DNA of 64,000 nucleotides from Kribbella italica (GTDB lineage: Bacteria > Actinomycetota > Actinomycetes > Propionibacteriales > Kribbellaceae). A model generated the notes under the pieces. The model was not told the DNA's origin. It saw only the letters and a list, made by a program, of their open reading frames with translations, and did not search any database. Numbering within the stretch: the stretch's first letter is position 1; every line of letters starts with the position of its first letter. The stretch spans positions 5,270,001 through 5,334,000 of the forward strand of contig NZ_JACHMY010000001.1 in assembly GCF_014205135.1 (NCBI RefSeq), in the 5' to 3' direction. Of this stretch, positions 1 to 8,598 are shown in pieces. Made by a program: the position numbers and the translations under genes.

Positions 1-1057
1 GCCCGGCCGCGCTGCCGGAGTCCGCGAAGAGCCGGAACGCGCCGAGGAACTGCGCCCGCCCGACCGGTGGTGACGCGTCCGCGCCGAGCGTCATGATCAC
101 GCCGGCGCCGAGGCCGTTGCCGACGCCCATCACCAGCGCGACGGCGGTCAGCGTGCCCGCGGAGTGCGTGAACGGGAGCAACAGGTGCGCCAGGCCGAGC
201 ACGGTCATCGACGGTACGGCGACCCACTTGCGCCCGAACCGGTCCATCACCGAGCCCGCCGGGTAGAACAGCAACATGTCGACGGCGCCGGAGACGCCGA
301 AGATCAGGCTGGTGGTCTGCGGGTCCAACCCGATGTGCTCGGCCCAGAGCGGGACCACCACCTGCCGCGATGCCCGGACCGCGCCGACGAGCAGCGCGCC
401 GACGCCGAGCGTCCGGAGTACTGGGAGGTGCTCGCGGATCACGGCGCGAGTGGACTGGACGACGACGGGCCGGGCCAGGCGGTTCCGGCGTACGGACTCG
501 ATGTCGGGAAGGCTCAGCAGTACGACGCACGCCAGCGCGGCGGCGACGAGGTGGACCCAGTACGCGCCGTCGGTGCCGAGGAAGCGCATCACGAAGGCGC
601 CGAGGAACGGGCCGATGAACGAACCGATTCGCTGGACGCCGCCCAGCGTCGACAGGGCCCTGGCGCGCAGCTCCAGCGGGACGGCTTCGCTCAGGTAGGC
701 CTGCCGGGCCAGTCCCCAGACCGAGCCGGCCAGACCGGTGGCGCCGATCGCGACGGCGAGACCCCAGACGTTCGGTACGACGAGGCAGGCGGCGAGTGCG
801 ATCGAGACGAGCACGGTCGCGAGAAGCATCGCGCGGCGTTCGCCGATGCGGGTGGTCAGTGTGCCCGCGGGGATGTCGCCGATCACCTGGCCGACACCGG
901 CCGCCGCGACGACCAGACCGGCGACCGCGATCGAAGCACCCAGGTCCCGCGCCGAGAGTGCGACAACGGGAGCGATCGCCCCCTGGCCGATGCCGTACAG
1001 CAACGCCGGCAGGTAGACCGAGGGGGCGATCGTCCAGAGACTGACGGGATCGGCCAT
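1..1057 (-). CDS. MFS transporter, C-terminus cut by window edge
   Basis: About 352 codons are open from the ATG at 1055-1057 to the window start with no stop, so the C-terminus is missing. The protein is very hydrophobic, with about ten membrane segments. It carries MFS loop signatures: GDIPAGTLTTRIGERRA after the second segment and a cytoplasmic MDRFGRKW motif in the second half. Family knowledge makes it a proton-coupled importer or drug/metabolite exporter; the substrate cannot be read. It is followed on the same strand by nothing in the window and preceded (51 bp upstream) by the RidA gene end, so it may be the last gene of the RidA/IclR/kinase operon, but it could also have its own promoter. 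Confidence 0.85.
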   Translation of the reverse strand, partial: MADPVSLWTIAPSVYLPALLYGIGQGAIAPVVALSARDLGASIAVAGLVVAAAGVGQVIGDIPAGTLTTRIGERRAMLLATVLVSIALAACLVVPNVWGLAVAIGATGLAGSVWGLARQAYLSEAVPLELRARALSTLGGVQRIGSFIGPFLGAFVMRFLGTDGAYWVHLVAAALACVVLLSLPDIESVRRNRLARPVVVQSTRAVIREHLPVLRTLGVGALLVGAVRASRQVVVPLWAEHIGLDPQTTSLIFGVSGAVDMLLFYPAGSVMDRFGRKWVAVPSMTVLGLAHLLLPFTHSAGTLTAVALVMGVGNGLGAGVIMTLGADASPPVGRAQFLGAFRLFADSGSAAG

Positions 1058-1108
1058 CCCGCCTATCGTCCCACCTTCAACCAATGGATGAGACGGCGGT
1101 ACTGCTCC

Positions 1109-1513
1109 TTAAGACAGTACGGCCAGCGCGTCGATCTCGACCAGCATCTGCTCCAGCGGCAGACCGGTGAAGACGGTGGTCCGTGACGGCAGCACGCCGC
1201 TCGGGGTGCGCTCGCCGACGAACTCGGCGTACGCCTCGTTCATCGGGACGAACAGGTCGCGCGACGTGAGGTAGACGCGCAGCATCACGACGTCGTCGAT
1301 GCTCGCGCCGCCGGCCTTCAGGATCGCCTCGATGTTCTGCAGTACGCGGGTGGTCTGCGCCTTCACGTCGCCCTCGTGGACGAACGCACCGGTCGCCGGG
1401 TCGACCGAGCCCTGGCCGGACACCTGCAGGATGTTGCCCTTGCGGACTCCCTGGGAGAACACGGGCATCGGGGCGGGCGCGTCGGTGGTGGAGACGACGG
1501 TCTTGTCGGACAT
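1109..1513 (-). CDS. RidA family (YjgF/YER057c/UK114) imine/enamine deaminase
   Basis: 134 residues, the usual RidA length. RidA proteins hydrolyse reactive 2-aminoacrylate and related imines, released by PLP-dependent dehydratases, to 2-keto acids. Visible hallmarks are FSQGVRKGNILQVSGQGSVD near the N-terminus, the VMLRVYLT strand with the conserved arginine, and the EIDALAVL C-terminal strand that replaces the typical EIEAVA. It lies 15 bp downstream of the IclR gene and shares its strand, so it should be cotranscribed with IclR and the sugar-acid kinase. A RidA next to a PLP-dependent deaminase (3426-4733) fits detoxification of that enzyme's enamine intermediate. Specific substrate is inferred from context only. 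Confidence 0.9.
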   Translation of the reverse strand: MSDKTVVSTTDAPAPMPVFSQGVRKGNILQVSGQGSVDPATGAFVHEGDVKAQTTRVLQNIEAILKAGGASIDDVVMLRVYLTSRDLFVPMNEAYAEFVGERTPSGVLPSRTTVFTGLPLEQMLVEIDALAVLS

Positions 1514-1528
1514 CAGGTGAAGGCCTCT

Positions 1529-2263
1529 CTAGTGGTAGTCGTTGCCGATGGCAGCAGTGGTCGCGAGCAGGTCGGGCAGGAGCTCCAGGACCTGGTCGTA
1601 GTTGAGCAGCACGTCCGGAGCCGAGACCGAGACCGCGCCGACGACGCGGCCGGAGCGTTCGGTGACCGGGGCGCCGATGCAGTTGATGAAGGACTCGTGC
1701 TCGGCCCGGTCGTGCGACCAGCCCTGGTCCCGGACCTTGTCCAGCTCGTCACGCAGCTGGTCCGACCCGGTGATCGTGTTCGGCGTGTACTGGTGGTACT
1801 CGATCGTCGCGAGCAACGCCTCGCGCTGCCGCTTCGGCTGGGCCGCGAGCAGCACCTTGCCGACCGCGGTGCAGTGCAGCGCCGCCGGAACGCCGACCTG
1901 CGAGTACATCCGGACCGACTGCACGCTGTCGAGCTTGTCGATGTAGATGACCTGCCCGTTCTCGTACGCCGCCAGGTGCACGGTCTGGCCGGTCCGCTGG
2001 TTCAGCTTGCGCAGGTGCGGCGCGGCGACGTCCCGTACGACGTGCTGCTCGCGGGACGCGTCGGCGAGGGAGAACAGCCGGGAGCCGAGGCGGTAGCGAT
2101 GCGCTTCGTCACGGCGTACGAACCGCTCGGCCTCCATCGTGCGCAGCAGGCGGAGCACGGTCGTCTTGTGCACGTCGAGCTCGGTCGCCAGCTGGTCGAG
2201 CGAGCGATCGCCCTCCCCGAGGCTGACCAGGATCTGCAGGGCACGGCCCAGACTCTGGCTCAC
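1529..2263 (-). CDS. IclR-family transcriptional regulator
   Basis: 244 residues from the GTG at 2261-2263, which overlaps the kinase stop by four bases (GTGA); a longer in-frame reading lacks a start of comparable quality. Residues 1-65 form the winged helix-turn-helix (SLDQLATELDVHKTTVLRLL), residues about 80-240 the IclR effector domain with the conserved HCTAVGKVLLA block and the C-terminal GAVSVSAP segment. IclR proteins are usually local regulators of catabolic operons, responding to the pathway substrate. The divergent gap 3277-3425 holds a TTGCGC/GCGCAA inverted repeat that is the obvious candidate operator. Ligand may be a sugar acid such as glucosaminate or KDG; that is inference. 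Confidence 0.9.
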   Translation of the reverse strand: MSQSLGRALQILVSLGEGDRSLDQLATELDVHKTTVLRLLRTMEAERFVRRDEAHRYRLGSRLFSLADASREQHVVRDVAAPHLRKLNQRTGQTVHLAAYENGQVIYIDKLDSVQSVRMYSQVGVPAALHCTAVGKVLLAAQPKRQREALLATIEYHQYTPNTITGSDQLRDELDKVRDQGWSHDRAEHESFINCIGAPVTERSGRVVGAVSVSAPDVLLNYDQVLELLPDLLATTAAIGNDYH

Positions 2264-3276
2264 ACCATCACCCCTGCCGGGCCGATCCGGGTCCCGGCCC
2301 ACTCCTCGGCCGGGCACTGCAGCAACGCCTGCCGCAGTGATGGTTCCGGAGGTTCGGCGTGGTCGTCGGGGACTGTGAGGACGGCCGCCGCGCTCAGGTG
2401 TCCGGAGCGCAGTCGCTGCTCCATCGGGAGGCCCTGCAGGGTCGCCGCCAGGAAGCCGGCCGCGAAGGCATCGCCCGCGCCGACGGGCTCAACGACGTCG
2501 ACGGTGAGTGCGGGGACTTCCGTACGGCGATCGCGGGCGACCTCACCGTTCTCCCCCGGCTCCAGCGCCAGCGCCACGTGCGCGTCCGACTTCACCACGA
2601 TTGTTGCCCTAGGCCCCAACAGCCGGCGCAGCTCGGCCGGGTCGCCGGTCCCGGCGAACAGCATCGCCTCGTCCGCGCCGATCAGCACCACATCCGCCGC
2701 TCGCAGCAACCGCCACAACGGCGCCGGATCCTTGCCTCTCCAGAGCGCGGGCCGCCAGTTGAGATCGACACTCAGCATGAATCCGAGAGAGTCTCTCAAC
2801 GCCGCAAGCCGATCGAGCATCCCCGCGGTCTCCTCGGACAGCGCCGCCGTGATCCCCGTCGTATGGACCAACTCGGCACCAACTAGCCGATTCCGCACCG
2901 CCGGCCGATCCAGGAAATCCGCATCCATCGCCGACGCCGCCGAGCCGGAACGGTAGTAGTGCATCCGGGTGCGCCCGGCGAGCGTGTGCTTCACGTACAG
3001 CCCGGTCGGCCGGCCCGGATCGTCCTCGACCCCGCCGACCTCGACGCCACGATCGCGGAGATCCTGCAGCACGTACCGCCCGAACCCGTCGGCACCGAGC
3101 CGCGAGATCCAGCCGGTCGGGATGCCGAGCGCGGCCAGTCCGCCGGCGACGTTGCACTCGGCACCACCGACCGAACGGCGGAACGTCTCGACCTCCTCCA
3201 ACGGGGCACCGGTATCGGCGGCGAGCATGATCATCGCCTCACCAAGACAGATCGCGCGGGGCACCAGGTCGGCCAT
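2260..3276 (-). CDS. kdgK: PfkB-family sugar kinase, probable 2-keto-3-deoxygluconate kinase
   Basis: 338 residues with the ribokinase/PfkB fold: N-terminal GGAECNVAGGLAALG substrate-binding block (about residue 37), and the C-terminal PVGAGDAFAAGF signature with catalytic base Asp269. ATP-dependent phosphorylation of KDG to KDPG is the best assignment because a KDPG aldolase gene lies in the divergent half of the cluster; 2-keto-3-deoxygluconate kinases share the DLNWRP motif seen near residue 171. Other PfkB sugars (for example fructose or tagatose-type) cannot be excluded from sequence. First gene of a minus-strand operon; its stop overlaps the IclR start by four bases. ATG start at 3274-3276. 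Confidence 0.82.
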   Translation of the reverse strand: MADLVPRAICLGEAMIMLAADTGAPLEEVETFRRSVGGAECNVAGGLAALGIPTGWISRLGADGFGRYVLQDLRDRGVEVGGVEDDPGRPTGLYVKHTLAGRTRMHYYRSGSAASAMDADFLDRPAVRNRLVGAELVHTTGITAALSEETAGMLDRLAALRDSLGFMLSVDLNWRPALWRGKDPAPLWRLLRAADVVLIGADEAMLFAGTGDPAELRRLLGPRATIVVKSDAHVALALEPGENGEVARDRRTEVPALTVDVVEPVGAGDAFAAGFLAATLQGLPMEQRLRSGHLSAAAVLTVPDDHAEPPEPSLRQALLQCPAEEWAGTRIGPAGVMV

Positions 3277-3344
3277 CGGGTGTCCTCTCTCGCAGTCCGT
3301 TGACGGGAGTTCTGGCGCGATGCTACAACCGAGTGGTCAGAATA

Positions 3345-3370
3345 CGCAACGCTCATTGCGCAGTGCGCAA
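3345..3370. promoter_or_regulatory. Candidate IclR operator in the divergent promoter region
   Basis: In the 149-bp gap between the divergent kinase and PLP-enzyme genes, a perfect inverted repeat TTGCGC-AGT-GCGCAA spans 3356-3370, preceded by a further half site CGCAA at 3345-3349 that pairs with TTGCG at 3356-3360. Palindromes of this size are typical IclR-family sites, and IclR is encoded in the adjacent operon. Function is inferred from position and symmetry. Confidence 0.5.
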
Positions 3371-3425
3371 CAAGCGTGGCCCCTTACGTCCGCAGAAGTT
3401 CCCGGACTCCTGGAGGAACCAGCCG

Positions 3426-4733
3426 ATGTCAGCTTCCTACGACGCAGCCGCGGTCGCAGCCCTGGCGGACCAGCCGGTGAGTTGGCAGGACAAGGCGCTC
3501 CCTCCGGCGTGGTGGGGCCGGACCGTCCGCGAGATCCTCGCCGACCGGCCGCGCCTGTCCCAGCTGCCGACCCCGTTGCTGACGCTGTCCGGCCCCGGGA
3601 TGGAGCACAACCTCGCGACGCTGGCCCGCTGGTGCGCCGAGCACGGCGTCGAGCTCGCGCCGCACGGCAAGACCACGATGGCGCCCGCGCTGTGGGCCGC
3701 ACAGCTCGACGCCGGCGCGTGGGCGATCACGCTCGCCAACGGGTTCCAGCTCGGCGTCGCCCGGGCGTTCGGCGTACGCCGGGTGATGGTCGCCAACGCC
3801 GTGATCTCCCCGCTGCAGCTCCGCTGGATCGCCGACCAGCTCGCCGCCGATCCGTCGTTCGAGGTCCTCGTCTGGGCCGACTCCGTACGGACCGTCGAGC
3901 AGCTGGAGGCCGCGCGTTCCGCACACGTCGGCGCGGACGCGCGGCCGCTCGACGTACTGGTCGAGATCGGTGGGGCTGGAGGTCGCACCGGCGCTCGGGA
4001 TGCCGAGACCGCCCTCGCCGTCGCTCGAGCTGTCACCGAGGCGTCCACCCTCCGCCTGGCCGGCGTCGCTGGGTACGAAGGCGCCATCGCCCACGGCGCC
4101 GACGAGGCCGGCCTCGAACACGTCCGCGCGTACCTGCAGTCCCTGGCCGACGCCCACACCCAGCTCACCGACCTCTACCCGGCGGACATCACCCCGGTAG
4201 TCAGCGCCGGCGGCAGCGCGTACTTCGAACAGGTCGCCAAGGTCCTCGGCCCGCTGTCCTCCACCGGCGCCCGCGTCGTCCTCCGCTCGGGTGCCTACAT
4301 CGCCCACGACGACGGCTACTACCGCCAGATCTCCCCGCTCGGCTCCGCGCCCCGCACCGACGGCGACCGCCTGATCCCGTCCATGCACGGCTGGGTCCGC
4401 ATCACCTCCCAACCGGAACCAGGCCTGGCCATCTTCGACGCCGGCAAACGAGACCTCCCCTTCGACGAGGGCATGCCCGAACCCCAGCTCCTCCGCCCCC
4501 GCGTCGAGGGCGAGCCCCCCACCCCGCTCACGGACCTGACCGTCACCAAACTCAACGACCAGCACGGCTTCCTGAGGTTCGAAGGCAACCCCCCGGTCGT
4601 CATCGGCGACGAGCTCCGAGTAGGCCTCTCCCACCCCTGCACCGCCTTCGACAAGTGGCGCCTGATCCCCGTCATCGACGACCCCGACGCCCCCGACCCG
4701 GTCGTCGTCGACCTGGTGAGGACGTTCTTCTGA
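3426..4733 (+). CDS. PLP-dependent D-threonine aldolase / D-serine dehydratase-like enzyme
   Basis: 435 residues. Start chosen at ATG 3426 because GGAGGA lies 9-14 bases upstream; upstream in-frame sequence looks non-coding. Fold type III (alanine racemase N-terminal) PLP barrel: Schiff-base Lys82 in ELAPHGKTTMAP, and the GGAGGRTGAR phosphate-binding region. The C-terminal D-serine-dehydratase-like domain keeps the metal ligand pair His403/Cys405 (LSHPCTAF), so a divalent-metal-dependent lyase or dehydratase is expected. Annotated relatives are called amino acid deaminase. In this cluster, with RidA, KDG kinase and KDPG aldolase, dehydration/deamination of D-glucosaminate to KDG is an attractive role: known D-glucosaminate dehydratases are PLP- and metal-dependent. 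Plain D-serine/D-threonine activity is the alternative. Overlaps the deacylase start by one base. Confidence 0.8.
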   Translation: MSASYDAAAVAALADQPVSWQDKALPPAWWGRTVREILADRPRLSQLPTPLLTLSGPGMEHNLATLARWCAEHGVELAPHGKTTMAPALWAAQLDAGAWAITLANGFQLGVARAFGVRRVMVANAVISPLQLRWIADQLAADPSFEVLVWADSVRTVEQLEAARSAHVGADARPLDVLVEIGGAGGRTGARDAETALAVARAVTEASTLRLAGVAGYEGAIAHGADEAGLEHVRAYLQSLADAHTQLTDLYPADITPVVSAGGSAYFEQVAKVLGPLSSTGARVVLRSGAYIAHDDGYYRQISPLGSAPRTDGDRLIPSMHGWVRITSQPEPGLAIFDAGKRDLPFDEGMPEPQLLRPRVEGEPPTPLTDLTVTKLNDQHGFLRFEGNPPVVIGDELRVGLSHPCTAFDKWRLIPVIDDPDAPDPVVVDLVRTFF

Positions 4734-6316
4734 TGCTCCAGATCAAGAACGCCAAAGTCCTCGACGGCACCGGGTCACCGGCGTACACGTCAGACGTCAC
4801 CATCGACGACGGCCGCATCACCGTCATAGGAACAGCAGCACCAACTGAAAGAACAATTGATGCTTCTGGGCTCGTTCTCTCGCCTGGGTTCATCGACATG
4901 CATGCGCACTCCGACCTGCAGATTCTCGCCAACCCGGATCACACCGCGAAGGTCAGTCAGGGCGTCACCTTGGAGGTCCTCGGGCAGGACGGCCTCTCCT
5001 TCGCGCCGATCGACGATCCGACCCGCGCGGCCGTACGCCGGCAGATCGCCGGGTGGAACGGCGAGCCGGACGAGTTCGACTTCTCATGGGACTCGGTCGA
5101 GGGATACCTCGCCCGGCTCGACCAAGGCATCGCCTGCAACGCGGCGTACCTGGTCCCCCAAGGCACCCTGCGAATGATGGTCGTCGGCACCGAGAACCGC
5201 CCCGCCACAAAGGCCGAGCTGGACGAGATGAAGCGCCTCCTCGCCGAAGGACTGCAGCAAGGCGCGGTCGGGATGAGCAGTGGCCTGACCTACACCCCCG
5301 GCATGTTCGCGACCACCGACGAACTCGTCGAGCTGTGCAAGGTCGTCGCCGAGTACGGCGGCTACTACAGCCCGCACCAGCGCTCGTACGGCAAGAACGC
5401 CCTCGACGCGTACGGCGAGATGATCGACGTCGCCCAGCGTTCCGGCTGCGCCCTCCACCTCACCCACGCCACGATGAACTTCGAGCCCAACCGCGGCCGC
5501 GGCGTCGACCTCCTGCGGATGATCGACGACGGTCTGGCGCAAGGCGTCGACATCACCACCGACACCTACCCCTACTTGCCCGGGGCAACAACTCTCGCCG
5601 CGATCCTCCCCAGCTGGACCGCCGAGGGCGGCCCCGACGCGCTGCTCGCCCGCCTGCAGGACCCGCAGGACCGCGACCGCATCACCCACGAACTCGAGCA
5701 GGTCGGCACCGACGGCTGCCACGGCTGCGTCACCGACTGGAACACCATCGAGATCGGTGGCGTCAAGAACCCCGAACTCGCCGGCGCCGTCGGCCACACG
5801 GTCGCCGAGATCGCCGCGGGCATCGACCAGCCGCCGTCCTGGGTCTACTTCGACCTGCTCGTCCGCGACAACCTCGCCACCACGATCCTCCAGCACGTCG
5901 GCCACGAGGAGAACGTGCGGGCGATCATGCAGCACCCGACCCACACGGGCGGCTCGGACGCGATCCTCGTCGGCGGCAAACCCCACCCGCGCGCCTGGGG
6001 CACCTTCCCGCGCTACCTCGCCCACTACGTCCGCGACCTCGGCGTCCTCGACCTGGCCGACTGCATCCACCACCTCACCGGCCGCCCCGCCCGCCGCCTC
6101 GGCCTGACCGACCGAGGCCTGATCCGCGAGGGCTACCACGCCGACCTCGTCCTCTTCGACCCCGCAACCGTCAAGGACACCGCCACCTTCGCCAACCCCC
6201 GCCAACAGGCCCAAGGCATCCCCTGGGTCTTCGTCGCCGGCGAACCAGTCATCGACAACGGCGTCCGCACGGACGCCCTCCCCGGCCGAGCAGTACGCCG
6301 TACGCCGGCCGCCTGA
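4733..6316 (+). CDS. N-acyl-D-amino-acid deacylase (D-aminoacylase) amidohydrolase
   Basis: 527 residues; ATG at 4733 shares a base with the preceding TGA, so translation is coupled. Amidohydrolase superfamily: N-terminal beta sandwich (1-50), metal motif HAHSD with His57/His59, the GVTLEVLGQDG loop, later His residues in CALHLTHATMNFE and the C-terminal GTFPRYL and FDPATVKD motifs typical of D-aminoacylases. The usual metal-bridging Cys in the GVTT-type loop is not obvious here. The reaction is zinc-dependent removal of an N-acyl (acetyl) group from a D-configured amino acid. In context the substrate may be N-acetyl-D-glucosaminate, giving D-glucosaminate for the neighbouring PLP enzyme. Family assignment is firm; substrate is inferred. 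Confidence 0.88.
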   Translation: MLQIKNAKVLDGTGSPAYTSDVTIDDGRITVIGTAAPTERTIDASGLVLSPGFIDMHAHSDLQILANPDHTAKVSQGVTLEVLGQDGLSFAPIDDPTRAAVRRQIAGWNGEPDEFDFSWDSVEGYLARLDQGIACNAAYLVPQGTLRMMVVGTENRPATKAELDEMKRLLAEGLQQGAVGMSSGLTYTPGMFATTDELVELCKVVAEYGGYYSPHQRSYGKNALDAYGEMIDVAQRSGCALHLTHATMNFEPNRGRGVDLLRMIDDGLAQGVDITTDTYPYLPGATTLAAILPSWTAEGGPDALLARLQDPQDRDRITHELEQVGTDGCHGCVTDWNTIEIGGVKNPELAGAVGHTVAEIAAGIDQPPSWVYFDLLVRDNLATTILQHVGHEENVRAIMQHPTHTGGSDAILVGGKPHPRAWGTFPRYLAHYVRDLGVLDLADCIHHLTGRPARRLGLTDRGLIREGYHADLVLFDPATVKDTATFANPRQQAQGIPWVFVAGEPVIDNGVRTDALPGRAVRRTPAA

Positions 6317-6378
6317 CCCCACCGCCCAGCCCTCCCCCCGGGCCCCACCACCTGACCGCACCCCCCAGCCCCACCGCA

Positions 6379-6407
6379 CCCCCACTCCAAGTACCGACCC
6401 CCGCCCC
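6379..6407 (+). repeat. Intercistronic repeat copy A (core CCCACTCCAAGTACCG)
   Basis: The 158-bp spacer between the deacylase stop and the KDPG aldolase start is C-rich. It contains CCCACTCCAAGTACCG followed by ACCCCCGC. The same core, on the coding strand and also in an intercistronic spacer, occurs twice upstream of the FAD oxidoreductase gene (29101-29180). Copy A lies about 70 bases before the aldolase start codon. Role unknown; could be a protein site, an RNA processing site or a small dispersed repeat. Confidence 0.6.
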
Positions 6408-6474
6408 AGCCCCTCCCCCAACTCGTCTCCCCCTGACAAGCCCTCCCCGAACCCGCCCCCACGAAAGGACCCGC

Positions 6475-7104
6475 ATGACCACCCTCGACCTCCTCCGCAC
6501 CGACCGCGTGCTGAGCGTCGTCCGCGCCCCGGAGATCGGCGACGCCCGCGATCTCTGCTCGGCGCTCGTTGCCGGCGGCATCCACGTGATCGAGCTGACC
6601 TTCACCACCCCCGACCTCCCGAAGCACCTCGAGCGTGCCGCCTCCGGCGACACCGGTGCGGTCGTCGGCGCCGGCACCGTGCAAACCGAGGCGCAGGCGA
6701 GGACAGCCGTCGAAGCCGGCGCGAAGTTCCTCGTCACCCCCGGCCAGGGTCCCGAAGCCGCCGCCATCGTCGCCGCCGCGCACGAGGCCGGCGTACCGAT
6801 CGTGCTCGGCTCCCTCACCCCCTCCGAGGTGATGACCGCCGTCGCCCTCGGCGCGGACGCGGTGAAGATCTTCCCGGCGCACCAGTTCGGCCCGAAGTAC
6901 CTGAAGGACCTCAGCGGCCCGTTCCCCGGTACCCCGCTCGTGCCCTCCGGCGGCGTCAACGCAGGCAACGCCCGCGCGTTCCTCGACGCCGGCGCACTCG
7001 CGGTCAGCGCCGGCACCGACGTCGTCTCCCCCGCCGACGTTGCCGCCGGCAACTGGTCCGACATCACCGCCAAGGCCAAGGCCTTCTGCGCCGCCCTGAG
7101 CTGA
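6475..7104 (+). CDS. eda: 2-keto-3-deoxy-6-phosphogluconate (KDPG) aldolase
   Basis: 209 residues, the standard length of class I KDPG/KHG aldolases. Seen directly: Glu40 in HVIELTFTTPD, GAGTV, the FLVTPG block, and Schiff-base Lys131 in ADAVKIFPA, plus the phosphate-binding PSGGVN motif. It cleaves KDPG to pyruvate and glyceraldehyde-3-phosphate (Entner-Doudoroff type). ATG 6475 is preceded by GAAAGGA at 6462-6468. It sits downstream of the deacylase, with the KDG kinase in the divergent operon, completing kinase plus aldolase for a 2-keto-3-deoxy sugar acid. No phosphogluconate dehydratase is seen here, which argues against a simple gluconate pathway. Confidence 0.93.
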   Translation: MTTLDLLRTDRVLSVVRAPEIGDARDLCSALVAGGIHVIELTFTTPDLPKHLERAASGDTGAVVGAGTVQTEAQARTAVEAGAKFLVTPGQGPEAAAIVAAAHEAGVPIVLGSLTPSEVMTAVALGADAVKIFPAHQFGPKYLKDLSGPFPGTPLVPSGGVNAGNARAFLDAGALAVSAGTDVVSPADVAAGNWSDITAKAKAFCAALS

Positions 7105-7209
7105 CCCCGGCTCCCGCACCACCTCGTACGACGCCCAACCCCGTCGTACCCGCACCACCCCGTACTGCGGCGTCCCGGCCGCAGTCCCTCCCACCCCTCG
7201 GAGTCCCCC

Positions 7210-8598
7210 ATGTCCGGAGCCGTCGACTGGCTGCACACCAGCACCCCCGGGTTGCTGCTGCTGTGCGTGGTAGCGATCGCGCTGCTGCTGTTCCTGATCA
7301 TCAAGGTCAAGCTCGAACCGTTCATCTCACTGCTCGCCACCAGCCTCTTCCTGGCGCTGGCGGCCGGCCTGAACGTCCGCACGATCGTCGGTACGGCGCT
7401 CAAGTCCAGCGATTCCCTGCTGGAGAAGGGCTTCGGCGGCATCCTCGGCCACATCGCCGTGATCATCGGCCTCGGCACGGTGCTCGGCGCGCTGCTCGAA
7501 CGCTCCGGCGGCGCCGACGTCCTCAGCCGGCGCCTGCTGAAATTGTTCGGGCCGAAGGGTACGCCGGTCGCGATGGGCCTGGTAGGGCTGATCTTCGGAA
7601 TCCCCGTCTTCTTCGACATCGGCATCTTCGTCCTCGCCCCGCTCGTGTACGTCGCGGCGAAACGCGGCGGCAAGTCACTCGTCCTCTACGCGCTCCCGGT
7701 GCTCGCCGGGCTCTCGATGACCCACGCGTTCCTGCCCCCGCACCCCGGCCCGACCGCGGTCGCCGGGCTGCTGCACGTCGACATGGGCTGGCTGATCATC
7801 ATCGGTCTCGCCTGCGGCCTGCCCGCGTTCGCCGTCGCCGGCATCCTCTGGCCGCTCTACATCGCCCCGCGCGTCCCCGTCAGCGTCCCCGCCGACTACG
7901 TGGTCGAGGAAGAGGAGTCCCGCCCCGAGCCCTCACTGGCCCTGGTCATGAGCGTCATCGTGCTCCCCCTGGTCCTGATCCTCGGTGCCACCTTCGGCAC
8001 TCTGATCCTCGATCCGGACCGCGACCTGCTCAGCGTCCTCACCTTCCTCGGCAACCCGGCCGTCGCACTGCTCATCGCCGTACTGCTCGCCTACTACCTG
8101 CTCGGCGTACGCCGCGGCATGACGAACGCCGAGTTCAGCGAACTCAGCAGCAACTCCCTCAAGCCGGTCGGCATGATCCTGCTCGTCGTCGGCGCCGGTG
8201 CCTTCTTCGGCGCGGTCATCTCGGCCACCGGAGTCGGAGCAGCGCTCGCCAAGAGCCTGTCCAGTGCGGGCCTCCCCGTCCTCCTGCTGGCGTACGTCAT
8301 CTCCTGCGGACTCCGGATCGCCCAGGGCTCGGCGACGGTCGCCATCGTCACGACCGGCGGCATCGTCGGCCCGCTACTCACCGCCGACGGCTACTCCCAG
8401 GCTCACCTGGCGCTGATCGCCGCGGCCATCTGCGCCGGGTCGATCATCCTCAGCCACGTGAACGACGGCGGCTTCTGGATCGTCGCCAAGTACTTCAACA
8501 TGACCGTCAAGGAGACCCTGCTGACCTGGTCGGTCCTGGAAACAGTCCTGTCTCTCGTCGGCTTCGGCATGGCCGCGGTGCTCTGGGCCGTCATCTGA
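7210..8598 (+). CDS. GntP-family gluconate/sugar-acid:H+ symporter
   Basis: 462 residues with 12 or more membrane segments. GntP hallmarks are GIPVFFDIGIFVLAPLVY, SMTHAFLPPHPGP and the late GSATVAIVTTGGIVGP segment. GntP permeases import gluconate and related aldonic or keto acids with protons. The spacer from the aldolase stop is 105 bp, so it may belong to the same transcript. With the deacylase and PLP lyase, import of an amino-aldonic acid such as N-acetylglucosaminate is plausible. Its 3' end overlaps the convergent MFS gene by 8 bp. Family is certain, substrate inferred. Confidence 0.92.
   Translation: MSGAVDWLHTSTPGLLLLCVVAIALLLFLIIKVKLEPFISLLATSLFLALAAGLNVRTIVGTALKSSDSLLEKGFGGILGHIAVIIGLGTVLGALLERSGGADVLSRRLLKLFGPKGTPVAMGLVGLIFGIPVFFDIGIFVLAPLVYVAAKRGGKSLVLYALPVLAGLSMTHAFLPPHPGPTAVAGLLHVDMGWLIIIGLACGLPAFAVAGILWPLYIAPRVPVSVPADYVVEEEESRPEPSLALVMSVIVLPLVLILGATFGTLILDPDRDLLSVLTFLGNPAVALLIAVLLAYYLLGVRRGMTNAEFSELSSNSLKPVGMILLVVGAGAFFGAVISATGVGAALAKSLSSAGLPVLLLAYVISCGLRIAQGSATVAIVTTGGIVGPLLTADGYSQAHLALIAAAICAGSIILSHVNDGGFWIVAKYFNMTVKETLLTWSVLETVLSLVGFGMAAVLWAVI

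Noticed and set aside
2969..4732. N-terminal extension of the D-aminoacylase frame through the PLP enzyme gene
   Set aside because: Overlaps the kinase, regulator region and PLP enzyme gene in another frame; Arg/Pro-rich shadow. Deacylase starts at the coupled ATG 4733.
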